DNA of 64,000 bases, from the NCBI GenBank assembly GCA_016705065.1, contig JADIYY010000002.1:1-64000 (forward strand). The letters are read 5' to 3'. Position 1 is the stretch's first letter; the number at the start of each line of letters is the position of its first letter. Source of the stretch: Candidatus Aalborgiella aggregata. Its GTDB lineage: Bacteria; Pseudomonadota; Gammaproteobacteria; Burkholderiales; Burkholderiaceae_C. Shown here piece after piece: positions 55,729 through 64,000 of this stretch. The position numbers and the translations under genes are program-made. Below the pieces are notes generated by a model, which saw nothing but the letters and a program-made list of their open reading frames with translations, did not search any database and was not told the origin of the DNA.

Positions 55729-56301
55729 ATGCACAAACAAACCAAAATTTGGCTTTTAACAACCGCCATCTTGACCGCCAGCAGCGCGTTTGCCAACGAC
55801 GCCTTATTGACCCAAGCGCGCCAAGTTGCCAGCATGGTGCCACCCAAATTGCTGCAAGTTTTAACAGAAGAAATAGCCAAGGGTGGTCCCGCATCTGCTA
55901 TTGAAGTTTGCAGTGTCAAAGCGCCAGAAATGGCCAAAGCAGCTTCGGAACAAACGGGTTGGACTATCAAACGCGTTAGCCTTCAAAACCGCAATCCCAA
56001 AGCCGTACCCGACGCATGGGAACGCGCAGTACTTCAAGATTTTGACAAACGTGCGGCTGCTGGCGAAAGCCCGGTCACATTGGAAAAAGGCGAAATGATC
56101 ATCAGTGACGACAAAGGCAGCGAATACCGCTACATGCGCGCGTTGCCGGTTGCACCCATTTGTTTAACCTGCCATGGCACTCCAGACAAATTGGGGGCCG
56201 ATGTACCAAACAAACTGCAAGCGCTTTACCCCAACGACAAAGGCACAGGCTACACCTTGGGTCAATTACGTGGCGCAATGACCATTCGCAAGGCGCAGTA
56301 A
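55729..56301 (+). CDS. DUF3365 haem-binding periplasmic protein, copy B
   Basis: The 190-residue paralog of the gene at 52161. The signal peptide ends SSAFA, the haem site is CLTCHG (about 149), and the core PASAIEVCSVKAPEMAKAAS is nearly the same. The two copies share most residues from position 25 to the end. They lie on either side of the NO-response genes, so a duplication is likely. Confidence 0.88.
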   Translation: MHKQTKIWLLTTAILTASSAFANDALLTQARQVASMVPPKLLQVLTEEIAKGGPASAIEVCSVKAPEMAKAASEQTGWTIKRVSLQNRNPKAVPDAWERAVLQDFDKRAAAGESPVTLEKGEMIISDDKGSEYRYMRALPVAPICLTCHGTPDKLGADVPNKLQALYPNDKGTGYTLGQLRGAMTIRKAQ

Positions 56302-56334
56302 GCCTAGCGCACAAGCGCAAAAATTTAAACGACC

Positions 56335-56392
56335 TATCGTGCTACTTTTTTAATAGCACTATAGGCAATCAATACGCTGGCTACAGGCTAGT
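56335..56392 (+). repeat. Dispersed intergenic repeat, copy 6
   Basis: TCGTGCTACTTTTTTAATAG then CACTATAGGCAATCAATACG then CTGGCTACAGGCTAG. Located after DUF3365 copy B. Confidence 0.75.
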
Positions 56393-56633
56393 TTTTTATA
56401 TTTTTTGACATGCAAACGGCGTTGCAGTTGCAGTCATCAGGGTTGGCCACCAACAGCCATGCAATGGCGGTGACCCCAAAAATAGCGGCGTACCACCAGT
56501 CATTCCCAGTGAAGAGCTTGCCCACCCAGCCAATGGCCGTGCCAGCAGCCACGCAAGCCAGCAACAACCCTAAGCGGGCTTTGCGGTTGACGGGTGATGC
56601 AGTTGGCGTTGCAGGTGTTTGTAACTCGTTCAT
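56388..56633 (-). CDS. Small membrane protein
   Basis: About 81 residues from MNELQTPATPTASPVNRKAR. Two helices (LGLLLACVAAGTAIGWVGKL and WYAAIFGVTAIAWLLVA) and a Cys-containing end (DDCNCNAVC). Function unknown. The 3' end touches repeat copy 6. Confidence 0.55.
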   Translation of the reverse strand: MNELQTPATPTASPVNRKARLGLLLACVAAGTAIGWVGKLFTGNDWWYAAIFGVTAIAWLLVANPDDCNCNAVCMSKNIKN

Positions 56634-56661
56634 GGTGAACAAGTTTACTGCAAATCAGCGT

Positions 56662-57324
56662 TTAGCGGCTTGAACGGACTAAGCGGATTCCAAAAGAGTT
56701 GCCTCGGTATTCTTTGTTTCCTGCCGTAGCGGGGGGGCGTAAAACCGATCCGGTGCTGTCTCTATCAAACCCAGATTCATTTGTCCAATATGCGCGTGAA
56801 CTTACCTCTGGAAAATCTGACAACTTGCTGCTTAATAAACCTAACGCAACCAGCTCATTTCTTGATGGTAAGCGCCAATCCGTAAAACCACACAGCGCAC
56901 TTGCATTGACGGCATTCTTGTAACCTATTGAATTGCTTTCAGCATTGACTTGACCACTTGTCGGCGCAGCGTAAACACTGGGTCTACCTGCAATTTCAAA
57001 TTCAACTTGCAATGCGGTTGTGCTATCGAAATTGGTAAATGTTAGTCCAACAAACCGCATATCCGCAGGATTTAAACTTTTACCTTCCCAAATCAAGCCG
57101 GTAGCGTAATCTTTGGCACATTGCGTGCCATAGTTCCCACCCGCAGGGTTGGTGACATAGCCATAGCCCGTGGTAGGTTCTGTAGCAGCAGAATCGGTTG
57201 GTGTGGAACCTGCAGTCCCACCAGTACTAGTTTCTTCAGGCGCTGTGGCATCGCCACCACCGCTGCAAGCGGTGAGCATAGCGGTGAGCAAAATAGCAGT
57301 TAATGATTGTTTAATGATGCGCAT
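56662..57324 (-). CDS. DUF1566 lipoprotein (array gene A)
   Basis: The 220-residue lipoprotein (LLTAMLTACSGGG, lipobox Cys about 20) has a Thr/Gly/Ser linker. The Lcl/DUF1566 domain follows: CAKDYATGLIWEGKS, CGFTDWRLPSRNELVALGLL and final FGIRLVRSSR. The domain is a C-type-lectin-like fold in some proteins. First of four DUF1566 genes here. Confidence 0.8.
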   Translation of the reverse strand: MRIIKQSLTAILLTAMLTACSGGGDATAPEETSTGGTAGSTPTDSAATEPTTGYGYVTNPAGGNYGTQCAKDYATGLIWEGKSLNPADMRFVGLTFTNFDSTTALQVEFEIAGRPSVYAAPTSGQVNAESNSIGYKNAVNASALCGFTDWRLPSRNELVALGLLSSKLSDFPEVSSRAYWTNESGFDRDSTGSVLRPPATAGNKEYRGNSFGIRLVRSSR

Positions 57325-57363
57325 GGTTGGTGTCTGTTTATTTACTCAACTAAAAACTTCGTC

Positions 57364-57894
57364 TCAAGCTTCGTATGTCAAAGCGTCGTCATACAAAATA
57401 AAGTTATATGTAAACGTAGATGAACTTCCCGTTTTGTAAACGATGGTGCCTGTGATAATTCGGGTTTCAGAATTAATATTCCCTGTAATTGAAACTACAT
57501 TGATATTGCCTGTTGCAGATAATGCGCCAGCACTGGTGACTGTGCCACTGATAATGTCAGATGTAGAAGTGGGTAAACCTAAGGTTACAGAGCGCGTCAT
57601 GTTCAGGGTACCAGTGACTGAGTAGTTGCCGGTTAAATCCCTAGCCAGTGTCAACCTCACCGGTCCTTCATACGATGCGGTTAGTGTTTCTTTCTCTAAG
57701 AAGCCGGAATAGATGCCGCTGTATAAATCAGCTGCCGTAGATGGCGTTGTGGTGGTGCCAGTACTTTCAGTCGTTGACGTGCCAGAACCCGCAGTGGTTG
57801 TTGCATCTGTTGTAGCGGCATCATCACCTCCGCTACAAGCGGTAAGCAATGCGACTACTGATATTGCTATGAGAATTTGTTTGATGTGTTTCAT
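57364..57894 (-). CDS. Lipoprotein with beta-sandwich-like repeats (array gene B)
   Basis: The 176-residue lipoprotein (LLTACSGGDD) has a long Ser/Thr/Ala linker, then beta-rich sequence with TGNYSVTGTLNM, SGTVTSAGALSATGNINV and ITGTIVYKTG. It has no DUF1566 domain but shares this pattern with array gene F. Confidence 0.65.
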   Translation of the reverse strand: MKHIKQILIAISVVALLTACSGGDDAATTDATTTAGSGTSTTESTGTTTTPSTAADLYSGIYSGFLEKETLTASYEGPVRLTLARDLTGNYSVTGTLNMTRSVTLGLPTSTSDIISGTVTSAGALSATGNINVVSITGNINSETRIITGTIVYKTGSSSTFTYNFILYDDALTYEA

Positions 57895-57932
57895 TTCTGT
57901 TACCAGTTGCTTGTTTTAATGTTGTCGATGAA

Positions 57933-58401
57933 CTAGCGAACCAAACGCAAATGCGCTTTGTTGTTTCGGTGGTATTTGTAAACATGCCCGCCATTGAAAT
58001 AGACCACCATCGCTTGGGTGGCCTCAGATTCGTGCGGCGTGGCTGACCAAAACTGTCGGGGTGCTGTTCCTGGAAAAACATCAACATCTATCGCAGCGGG
58101 TTTGCCTGCTGGCTTGACCAAGGTGGCCAATTCATCAATGGTGGGTACACGCCATTTGATGGTTTTAGTTGCTTGTTTTCTGGCATGCGTCTGCGCACCT
58201 TTGTAATTAAACTCTTGCGCTTTGCCCGTGCATTTGTCCACATCCCAAACCTGCCCCTCGCTACACCGTCGCCAAGTTAAACCTGTGCTCTTATCCTGCC
58301 ACTTCCATGGCATTGCCACTGATGGTAAAGCGCTCATCAGCCAGCGCAGGCTGACTGGTGATGAGGGTGATTGCTATCCAAAGTAATTGATAGAGTTTCA
58401 T
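57933..58401 (-). pseudogene. DUF1566 secreted protein, frameshifted (array gene C)
   Basis: A start at 58401 gives a signal peptide (LYQLLWIAITLITSQPALA) and DERFTISGNAME, then stops. The other frame continues WQDKSTGLTWRRCSEGQVWD, TIKWRVPTIDELATLVKPAG and ends AHLRLVR at 57933. One indel near 58315 separates them. It lacks the lipobox of its neighbours. Confidence 0.7.
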
Positions 58402-58422
58402 GGATTACCTTTCACCAGCAAG

Positions 58423-59151
58423 CTAGCGCACCAAACGGACCAGTGCACCATAACCACCACCACCGTTATTGCGGTAGTTTTGGCTACTTGTGCCAGTGTT
58501 AAAGTTGACAACCCATGCTAAATATGCGGCTGTCGTACTCGGCGTAGACGAAGCGTAAAAGTAGCCTTGAGTATTTGGAAACGCTGCATTATCAATTTTC
58601 GGGGACTCCGTAGATTTAACCAGTCCCATAAGTTCATCTATAGTAGGCAAACGCCATGCGTTTGAACCACATAGATTCGTAGCATTCACTGCATTTTTGA
58701 AACCTACTGAATTGTTTAAATCATTAATTTGAATATCAGAGACGGAAGTTGGCACACCGCTGTTGTAATTTTGATTTCCAGATGTGCTGTCATAGTTATT
58801 TAATACCCGACCTCTGTATCGCAAATCACTACCAGTGTTGGTCTGCCCTTGCCAGATCAAACCCGTAGTGTTGTCGCGTACACACTCAGTTAAATCGTAA
58901 TACTGCGCCACACCAGCCGAATCACAGCCTTTGAAAACGCGGGAATACTGTGAAGGCAATGCGGGTGATGGTGTACAAGTAGTGGTGACAAGCGTGGTCG
59001 TGGTTCCGTCAGTTGTAGTTGTTGTTGTGCCGCCGTCGGTGCCACCCGTCGTTGAATCAGATGGCGCTGTTGTATTGCCACCGCCACCACTGCAAGCGGT
59101 GAGAAGTGCGGCCAATGTGATAGCGATTAGAGCGAGTTTTGGTGATTTCAT
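58423..59151 (-). CDS. DUF1566 lipoprotein (array gene D)
   Basis: The 242-residue lipoprotein (LLTACSGGGG) has a Thr-rich linker. The domain contains YSRVFKGCDSAGVAQYYDLT, TGLIWQGQT, NAWRLPTIDELMGLV and a LVRLVR end. Intact; closest to array gene E. Confidence 0.8.
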   Translation of the reverse strand: MKSPKLALIAITLAALLTACSGGGGNTTAPSDSTTGGTDGGTTTTTTDGTTTTLVTTTCTPSPALPSQYSRVFKGCDSAGVAQYYDLTECVRDNTTGLIWQGQTNTGSDLRYRGRVLNNYDSTSGNQNYNSGVPTSVSDIQINDLNNSVGFKNAVNATNLCGSNAWRLPTIDELMGLVKSTESPKIDNAAFPNTQGYFYASSTPSTTAAYLAWVVNFNTGTSSQNYRNNGGGGYGALVRLVR

Positions 59152-59186
59152 AATTGCTTTACAAGTGAATGATTGAATATTTAAAT

Positions 59187-59911
59187 TTAGCGAACTAATC
59201 GGACAGTATTGAAGTGGTTACCAAAATTTATGTTGCGGTTATCTGCATCTGCATTGCCTTTGATAAAATTTACATCCCACGCAGCGGTAGTTCTGTAACT
59301 ACCTCCCTCGTACGCCGAAGATGACCAGTACCAGGCATAATTTTGTGACGTGTTTGGAAACGCCGCATTGTCAATCATGGGAGACTCAGAAGTCTTGACG
59401 ATATTCAGCAGTTCATCTTTAGTTGGCAAACGCCATACGTCTGAGCCACACAATCTACTGGCGTTGACAGCATTTTTGTAACCAATTGAATTGTTGATGT
59501 CATTGATTTCTTCAGTAGTGGGCGCAACATATCCTGTGCCCGTCCATTTTTGAAGCGATGTAGTGCTATCGAAATTTGATTTGTATTGATCATTCGCGCG
59601 CAAGCCCGTCCCCGCTGGTGTCTGCCCTTGCCATATCAAACCCGTGGAGTCATCGCGAACACATTCATCCAATTCGTAATACTGCGCAACACCAGCGTTA
59701 TTACAGCCTTTGAAAACGCGTGAATAGCGCGATACACCTACAGCGACGGGAGCTGGCGTGGTGGTTCCAATGTGATTGAACCGCCAGCAGGTGTTGGTTC
59801 ATTTGCGGGATTGTTGGTATCAACAGTGTCAGATGAACCGCTGCCACCGCAGGCGGTAATCAATGCCAGAGTTGTGACGGCTATGAAGATGTAGCATTGA
59901 TGGCGCTTCAT
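59187..59911 (-). pseudogene. DUF1566 lipoprotein, frameshifted (array gene E)
   Basis: The signal peptide and lipobox (LALITACGGSGSS) begin at 59911 and run to about 59770. The remaining frame starts at GTTTPAPVAVGVSRYSRVFK and runs to FNTVRLVR at 59187, including CVRDDSTGLIWQGQTPAG and VWRLPTKDELLNIV. One indel near 59765-59775 breaks it. Confidence 0.75.
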
Positions 59912-59921
59912 AGCTGTGACC

Positions 59922-60412
59922 TTATTTGGCTAGAGTGAAGTCATCGGTAAAATCCATCCCGATACCTGTATAGGTATAAGTGCCAGTAATTTGCCCAGTT
60001 GCTGCATCAACCGTTGCCGTCATAGAACGGACTTTGAAATTGCCGGTCGCAGTTAGCACACCATCACTACTAACAGAACCCGTTAATAGATCGTTGACGC
60101 TTTCTTGTGGACCGGAACTGTTCGTCCGGGTGGCGTTCCAATTGCCACTAACAGTGAAGTTTCCCGCTACATCACGAGTAACCGTGATACTGGCTGGACC
60201 AGAATAAGTGTGCGCAAAATGAACCTCACTGCTAATTGTTCCCGTATAGGTACCGGCAAACGTGGTTGATGTAGCCGGTCGTGGCGAACCGGTGGCTGTG
60301 GTGCCTGCAGGATCGGCTGTTGCAGCATCATCACCCCACCACCACAGGCGACTAACGTCATGGTTGTCACTGCGATTGCAAGCGATTTGGCGATTGATTG
60401 GCGAATGTTCAT
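59922..60412 (-). pseudogene. Lipoprotein, frameshifted (array gene F, paralog of B)
   Basis: MNIRQSIAKSLAIAVTTMTL leads to the lipobox VACGGG. Then the frame is lost at a G-rich run near 60335. The other frame reads DDAATADPAGTTATGSPRPA, FTVSGNWNATRTNSSG and ends DFTDDFTLAK at 59922. The pattern TGNFKV and ITGTYTYTG parallels gene B. Upstream gene of the six-gene run. Confidence 0.7.
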
Positions 60413-60613
60413 GTTGGTGCTCCGTTTAATTGAGGAAATACTTTTTTGCTACAAGTAATGAAATGTTAAAAGTCTGAACAACTTATATCTAGTGCATTAA
60501 GGTATAGACCAAAAGGTATAGAAACTTTCGCTTACGAATTGAGGTTTAATATGCGCAGGCGGTCATGCTTTTGATTCTTGTAACTTTGGTAACTTTTCGC
60601 TACCTCCATATGA

Positions 60614-61723
60614 ATGAAAAACGATACAAAAACCAAATCTAACGACAATCAATCGCTCATTTTTAGTCTTTACGATGCTGTCAGCACCGATGGCGCGTGG
60701 GATGACTTTGTTCATTCTTTGGCTCTGCAGATGGATGCACACATCAGCATCATGGTGTCGATAGGGCCTAGCACGTTTGAACAAAGTTTGTATGGCAACT
60801 ACAACTTCAACGCTGCGGCTGTGCAGGCTTATTCTGACCATTGGTGGCAGCACAATGTTTGGCTGCAGACCATTGGCGAAAACAATTTGCTACAAAAAGG
60901 CAATGTGATGATTGGCACCGACTTGGTGCCGGCAGACAAACTGAAACAGCATACTTTTTACCAAGACTTTTTGCTTCCCCACCTCAACGTGGAGCATTTG
61001 TTGATTGCTATTTTGTCGGACGGTACAGACATTACCGAAATCCCCATGTCGCTGAATTTATTCAGACCGCCTTCAGCCCCAGCGTTCACGCAAGACGATG
61101 CAAACCAGCTGCGTGAGTTACTGCCCCATATCAACCGCGCATTCAAACTGCACTGGCAGATGCGCAACATGAACGAACAGCTCAGTAATTTTCACAACGG
61201 TTTAGACAGCTTGGATTTTGCTGTGATGTATGTTGACTCTGCGCGCCGAGTGAGCCACAGCAATAAAGCGGCACAACGCATAGCAAAAGGTGTTTTGTTG
61301 CCGCAGTTGCCACTGCAAGGTGACATTGCTGACTTGATTGATAGAGCGGCACTTGGTCAAGGTGGTGCTGCCATGATCAGCACACTGCGCACCATGGTAC
61401 TGGCATTGCCAATTTCCAACCCTGTACGCACCAGCGCGGGTGAAATGCGTTCATCGGTGATGTTGCTACTGGTGGGGGCGGATGATCAGCATGCAGCGGC
61501 GACCACATTTTTGTGCAATGCTTTTGCGCTGTCTAAAGCCGAATCGCGCTTGATTCCCTTGTTGCTATTGGGTCAAAGCCCTACAGAAATGGCCACGTCT
61601 TTGGATTTGAAACTCACCACCATTCGCAGCCAGCTCTCCAGCATATTTGCCAAAACCGGCACCACACGCCAGCAAGAACTCATTCGCTTGTTGGGTCGTG
61701 TACCGGCTGTTGTAGATCAATAA
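60614..61723 (+). CDS. LuxR-family transcriptional regulator
   Basis: The 369-residue regulator has a C-terminal LuxR HTH (LSKAESRLIPLLLLGQSPTE, SLDLKLTTIRSQLSSIFAKT). The long N-terminal part resembles a PAS-like sensory region (SLDFAVMYVDSARRVSHSNK). Divergent from the lipoprotein array across 201 bp, so it may control it; that is inference. Ligand unknown. Confidence 0.85.
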   Translation: MKNDTKTKSNDNQSLIFSLYDAVSTDGAWDDFVHSLALQMDAHISIMVSIGPSTFEQSLYGNYNFNAAAVQAYSDHWWQHNVWLQTIGENNLLQKGNVMIGTDLVPADKLKQHTFYQDFLLPHLNVEHLLIAILSDGTDITEIPMSLNLFRPPSAPAFTQDDANQLRELLPHINRAFKLHWQMRNMNEQLSNFHNGLDSLDFAVMYVDSARRVSHSNKAAQRIAKGVLLPQLPLQGDIADLIDRAALGQGGAAMISTLRTMVLALPISNPVRTSAGEMRSSVMLLLVGADDQHAAATTFLCNAFALSKAESRLIPLLLLGQSPTEMATSLDLKLTTIRSQLSSIFAKTGTTRQQELIRLLGRVPAVVDQ

Positions 61724-61725
61724 TG

Positions 61726-61785
61726 CTATATATTTAATAGCACTATAGGAAATTAATACGCCGGCTATAGGCCGATTTTTCATAT
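61726..61785 (+). repeat. Dispersed intergenic repeat, copy 7
   Basis: GCTATATATTTAATAGCACT then ATAGGAAATTAATACGCCGG then CTATAGGCCGAT. Located between the LuxR gene and pxpA. Confidence 0.75.
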
Positions 61786-61826
61786 AAAAACAGCAGTCCA
61801 ATCTTTCCGCTTGCATTTCGACTCTT

Positions 61827-62600
61827 CTAGTCAAGCTGCTTCAGAGTACACAGTTCATAGCCTGCCATTTGCAATTCACGCCGTAAGTACGCGGCCATTT
61901 GTACCGCGTTTGCACCATCGCCATGCACACAGATGCTGCCTATTGGACAGGGCAATACCGCACCGCTGTAGCTGACAATGCCACCCGCCTCCAACATGCG
62001 TTGCACATGTTGCCAGCTTGCTTCTTCGCTGTGGATGAGCGCGTGGGGTTTTTGGCGTGAAACCAGTTGCCCATCGTCTTCGTAGTTGCGATCCGCAAAA
62101 ATTTCAGCCACTACCTGAAGTCCAGCTGCTTGCCCCGCATGGTACAGCTCGGAAAGAGCTGGCGCCAATAAAATGAGTTGACTATCAAAATCTGCAATGG
62201 CACGGACGATAGTCTGAGCAATATCAGCACGGATGCATGCCGCGTTGTTCAATGCGCCATGGGGTTTGACGTGTTTGATTTCGTGTTGATTGGCACTGGC
62301 CATACCCGCCAAAGCGGAAATTTGGTATTGCACACAGGCATACAACTCTGCATCACTCATTTGCATGGCACGGCGGCCAAAGCCTTGCAAGTCTGGATAG
62401 CTGGGGTGCGCACCGATACTGACGCCGTGCTCTTTAGCGCTTTGTATCGTTTTGAGCATGACAAGTGGATCGCCTGCATGAAATCCGCACGCAAGATTGG
62501 CGCTGTTAATAATCGCCAACATCGCATCGTCAGAGCCCATCACCCAAGAGCCAAAGCTCTCGCCCATGTCTGCGTTAAGGTTGATTTTTTTCTTCATCAT
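61827..62600 (-). CDS. pxpA: 5-oxoprolinase subunit A (LamB/YcsF family)
   Basis: The 257-residue protein starts MMKKKINLNADMGESFGSWV (the family's conserved beginning). It contains LACGFHAGDPLVM, VSIGAHPSYPDLQGFGRRAM, HVKPHGALNN and SICVHGDGANAV. With PxpB and PxpC it converts 5-oxoproline to glutamate using ATP. Same operon as pxpC, 24 bp downstream. Confidence 0.93.
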   Translation of the reverse strand: MMKKKINLNADMGESFGSWVMGSDDAMLAIINSANLACGFHAGDPLVMLKTIQSAKEHGVSIGAHPSYPDLQGFGRRAMQMSDAELYACVQYQISALAGMASANQHEIKHVKPHGALNNAACIRADIAQTIVRAIADFDSQLILLAPALSELYHAGQAAGLQVVAEIFADRNYEDDGQLVSRQKPHALIHSEEASWQHVQRMLEAGGIVSYSGAVLPCPIGSICVHGDGANAVQMAAYLRRELQMAGYELCTLKQLD

Positions 62601-62624
62601 TCTTCCCTATCTAATTTACTGACT

Positions 62625-63701
62625 TCATTCATCGCCACGCAGAATGCCGTCAATCAGGTTGTGCGCCAGCAGTGTTTCGCTGTCAAAATCACCTAAGTCT
62701 CTGACCGGTTTGATGGAATTTTTCCACTCTTCAAAAGCTGCCTTCTGTGCACGCAAAATGGCATGTGCTTCTGGCAAAGAAACTTTGGCAAATCGCACGG
62801 ACGCCACAGACGCCCCCGAAGTATTCGCACGCATGTTTGCCAAGCGGCCAATATCCGCCGTAATCACTGAAGCAATTTTGGGATAGCCGCCTATGGTTTG
62901 TCCGTCAGCCATTAATACAATGGGTATGCCATTGGGTGGCACTTGCACCGCTCCAACGCAAACACCATCAGAGGCAATTTCTGCCCCCAAAGCATTGTGC
63001 AAAAGCGGCGTGCCTTCTAGCCGATAGCCCATGCGGTCTAACTGCATGCTTAATTTCCACTCTTGAGAATAAAACGAATCAATTGATTCCGCATCAAAAT
63101 AATCCTCCTGCGGACCTGCAACGCATCGCAAGGCTGCGCTATCAAATTCAAACGGTGGGGCACAGCGCTCTGCTATTTTGGTTTGGGTTAACAAGCTATC
63201 GGGTAGTTGCGCTTTAACGTTGACGCCGTAGGTTTGCCCACTGCGCAACCCCTGTCCTAATTCGGCACGGCCATAGTAGCTGTGGCTGCCTAAAGTGCAT
63301 TGCGCATTCCAACCACCTGCCACCGCCAAATAAGCCAAACCCGAATTCACCTTGGTGCAAAGCAGTGTTTGCCCAGCTTCTAAAGTGGTACTACGCCAAC
63401 TCGGCAAACGCTGCTTATGACCATTTGGGAACAACACAAAGGCTTCAATATCACCAACCAGCGCCACTTGTGCGCTTGCTTGGGTCAATAGCAGCTGTGG
63501 GCCTTGCATTGAAATTTCAATCACGCAGTCCTCGTTTGCATTTCCGACTAAGGCGTTGGCACACGCCATGCTGAGCTTGTCTGCTGCGCCACTGATGGGC
63601 ACACCTAAATGACGATAGCCACTGCGGCCAAAGTCTTGGAAACTTGCGCCAAAGCCACTGTGCAGACATTCAAATTGTGCAAGCACTGAACTCACAGCCA
63701 T
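62625..63701 (-). CDS. pxpC: 5-oxoprolinase subunit C (biotin-dependent carboxyltransferase-like)
   Basis: 358 residues from MAVSSVLAQFECLHSGFGAS; a longer frame to 63767 overlaps pxpB heavily and is less likely. It contains SFQDFGRSGYRHLGVPISGA, LAVAGGW, MGYRLEG and PNGIPIVLMADGQTIGGYPK. Its start overlaps the end of pxpB by 32 bp, a usual arrangement. Confidence 0.9.
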   Translation of the reverse strand: MAVSSVLAQFECLHSGFGASFQDFGRSGYRHLGVPISGAADKLSMACANALVGNANEDCVIEISMQGPQLLLTQASAQVALVGDIEAFVLFPNGHKQRLPSWRSTTLEAGQTLLCTKVNSGLAYLAVAGGWNAQCTLGSHSYYGRAELGQGLRSGQTYGVNVKAQLPDSLLTQTKIAERCAPPFEFDSAALRCVAGPQEDYFDAESIDSFYSQEWKLSMQLDRMGYRLEGTPLLHNALGAEIASDGVCVGAVQVPPNGIPIVLMADGQTIGGYPKIASVITADIGRLANMRANTSGASVASVRFAKVSLPEAHAILRAQKAAFEEWKNSIKPVRDLGDFDSETLLAHNLIDGILRGDE

Positions 63702-64000
63702 GCCCTTGGGTTCTGCAATTGTTGCAATTGTGTTTGCCACCACTCTTGGTGGCCATGTTCGGCCCATGTATCACCGCTTGCAATGTCGATTGCATCTGCT
63801 CTTGAATGGCGATGTATTGCTCTGCACCAATGGCTTGCCAATGCACATGGTCGCCCGCAGTCAAGAGTGCGGGTTGGTTTGGCGCATGGCTTGAGAAAAA
63901 ATGAACAGGTGTTCTGCCAAGCAAGTTCCAACCGCCCGGACTTTCCCACGGATACGCGGCGCACATTTTGCCTGCAATGCCCACAGAGCCAGCAGGCACT
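63670..64000 (-). CDS. pxpB: 5-oxoprolinase subunit B (partial, N-terminus beyond window)
   Basis: About 109 C-terminal codons are visible: VPAGSVGIAGKMCAAYPWES, GGWNLLGRTPVHFF and APNQPALLTAGDHVHWQAIG, the conserved KipI/PxpB end. The gene starts right of position 64000. The last 40 residues are Asn/Cys-rich (NCNNC) and appear native. Confidence 0.88.
   Translation of the reverse strand, partial: VPAGSVGIAGKMCAAYPWESPGGWNLLGRTPVHFFSSHAPNQPALLTAGDHVHWQAIGAEQYIAIQEQMQSTLQAVIHGPNMATKSGGKHNCNNCRTQGHGCEFSACTI

Noticed and set aside
63702..63767. Longer pxpC start
   Set aside because: It would overlap pxpB by about 100 bp and adds residues unlike the family's start; ATG at 63701 begins just before the conserved sequence.

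Overview
The window looks like the chromosome of a betaproteobacterium, most likely a Burkholderiales member close to the Comamonadaceae. The grounds are the gene order exbB-exbD-lpxK-Trm112-kdsB-adk, the protein families present, and a short dispersed repeat (a GCTAT..ATAGC hairpin arm next to GGCAATAAATACGCC) of a type I associate with that family. No 16S rRNA gene is present, so this placement is inference.

Positions 1-20617 are an integrated genomic island. A tyrosine integrase runs off the left edge. The right end is a degenerate 3' half of a tRNA-Asn gene followed by a terminator. The replication core (1-6.4 kb: integrase, ribbon-helix-helix protein, AlpA-like HTH protein, Toprim primase, DUF3987 helicase-like protein and small associated genes) is mostly intact. 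The cargo (6.4-20.4 kb) is heavily decayed. It holds an unfamiliar operon built around an Hsp70-like ATPase with a C2H2-type zinc-finger protein and a coiled-coil protein, a relic of a type ISP restriction-like helicase, and a type I restriction-modification operon (hsdM-hsdS-hsdR) with a DUF262-DUF1524-AlbA_2 fusion gene inserted between hsdS and hsdR. Nearly every cargo gene carries stops or single-base frameshifts. A 19-nt direct repeat lies on either side of the Hsp70 cassette.

From 20.7 kb the sequence is host chromosome. In order it holds: a rhodanese-DUF2798-trxC operon behind a CsoR/CstR-like operator; folA, thyA and xth; a GST; a GlcD-type FAD dehydrogenase; a PPi-type phosphofructokinase with a Lys/Ala-rich tail; small membrane proteins; the exbBD-lpxK-kdsB-adk envelope cluster; a solute-binding protein, a universal stress protein and a di-haem peroxidase; the GTPase RbgA; hydrolases, DUF2520 and Nudix proteins; a decayed LemA/GIDE pair; dusC, a ferredoxin, a pseudouridine synthase and others.

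Positions 52.1-56.3 kb form a nitric-oxide-response module. NsrR, NnrS and a DUF2249 protein are linked by two near-perfect NsrR operators and flanked by two paralogous DUF3365 haem proteins.

Positions 56.6-60.4 kb hold six same-strand lipoprotein or secreted genes from two paralogous families. Four are DUF1566 genes, and three of the six genes are frameshifted. A LuxR-type regulator is divergent from them. The window ends in the 5-oxoprolinase genes pxpA, pxpC and pxpB (partial).
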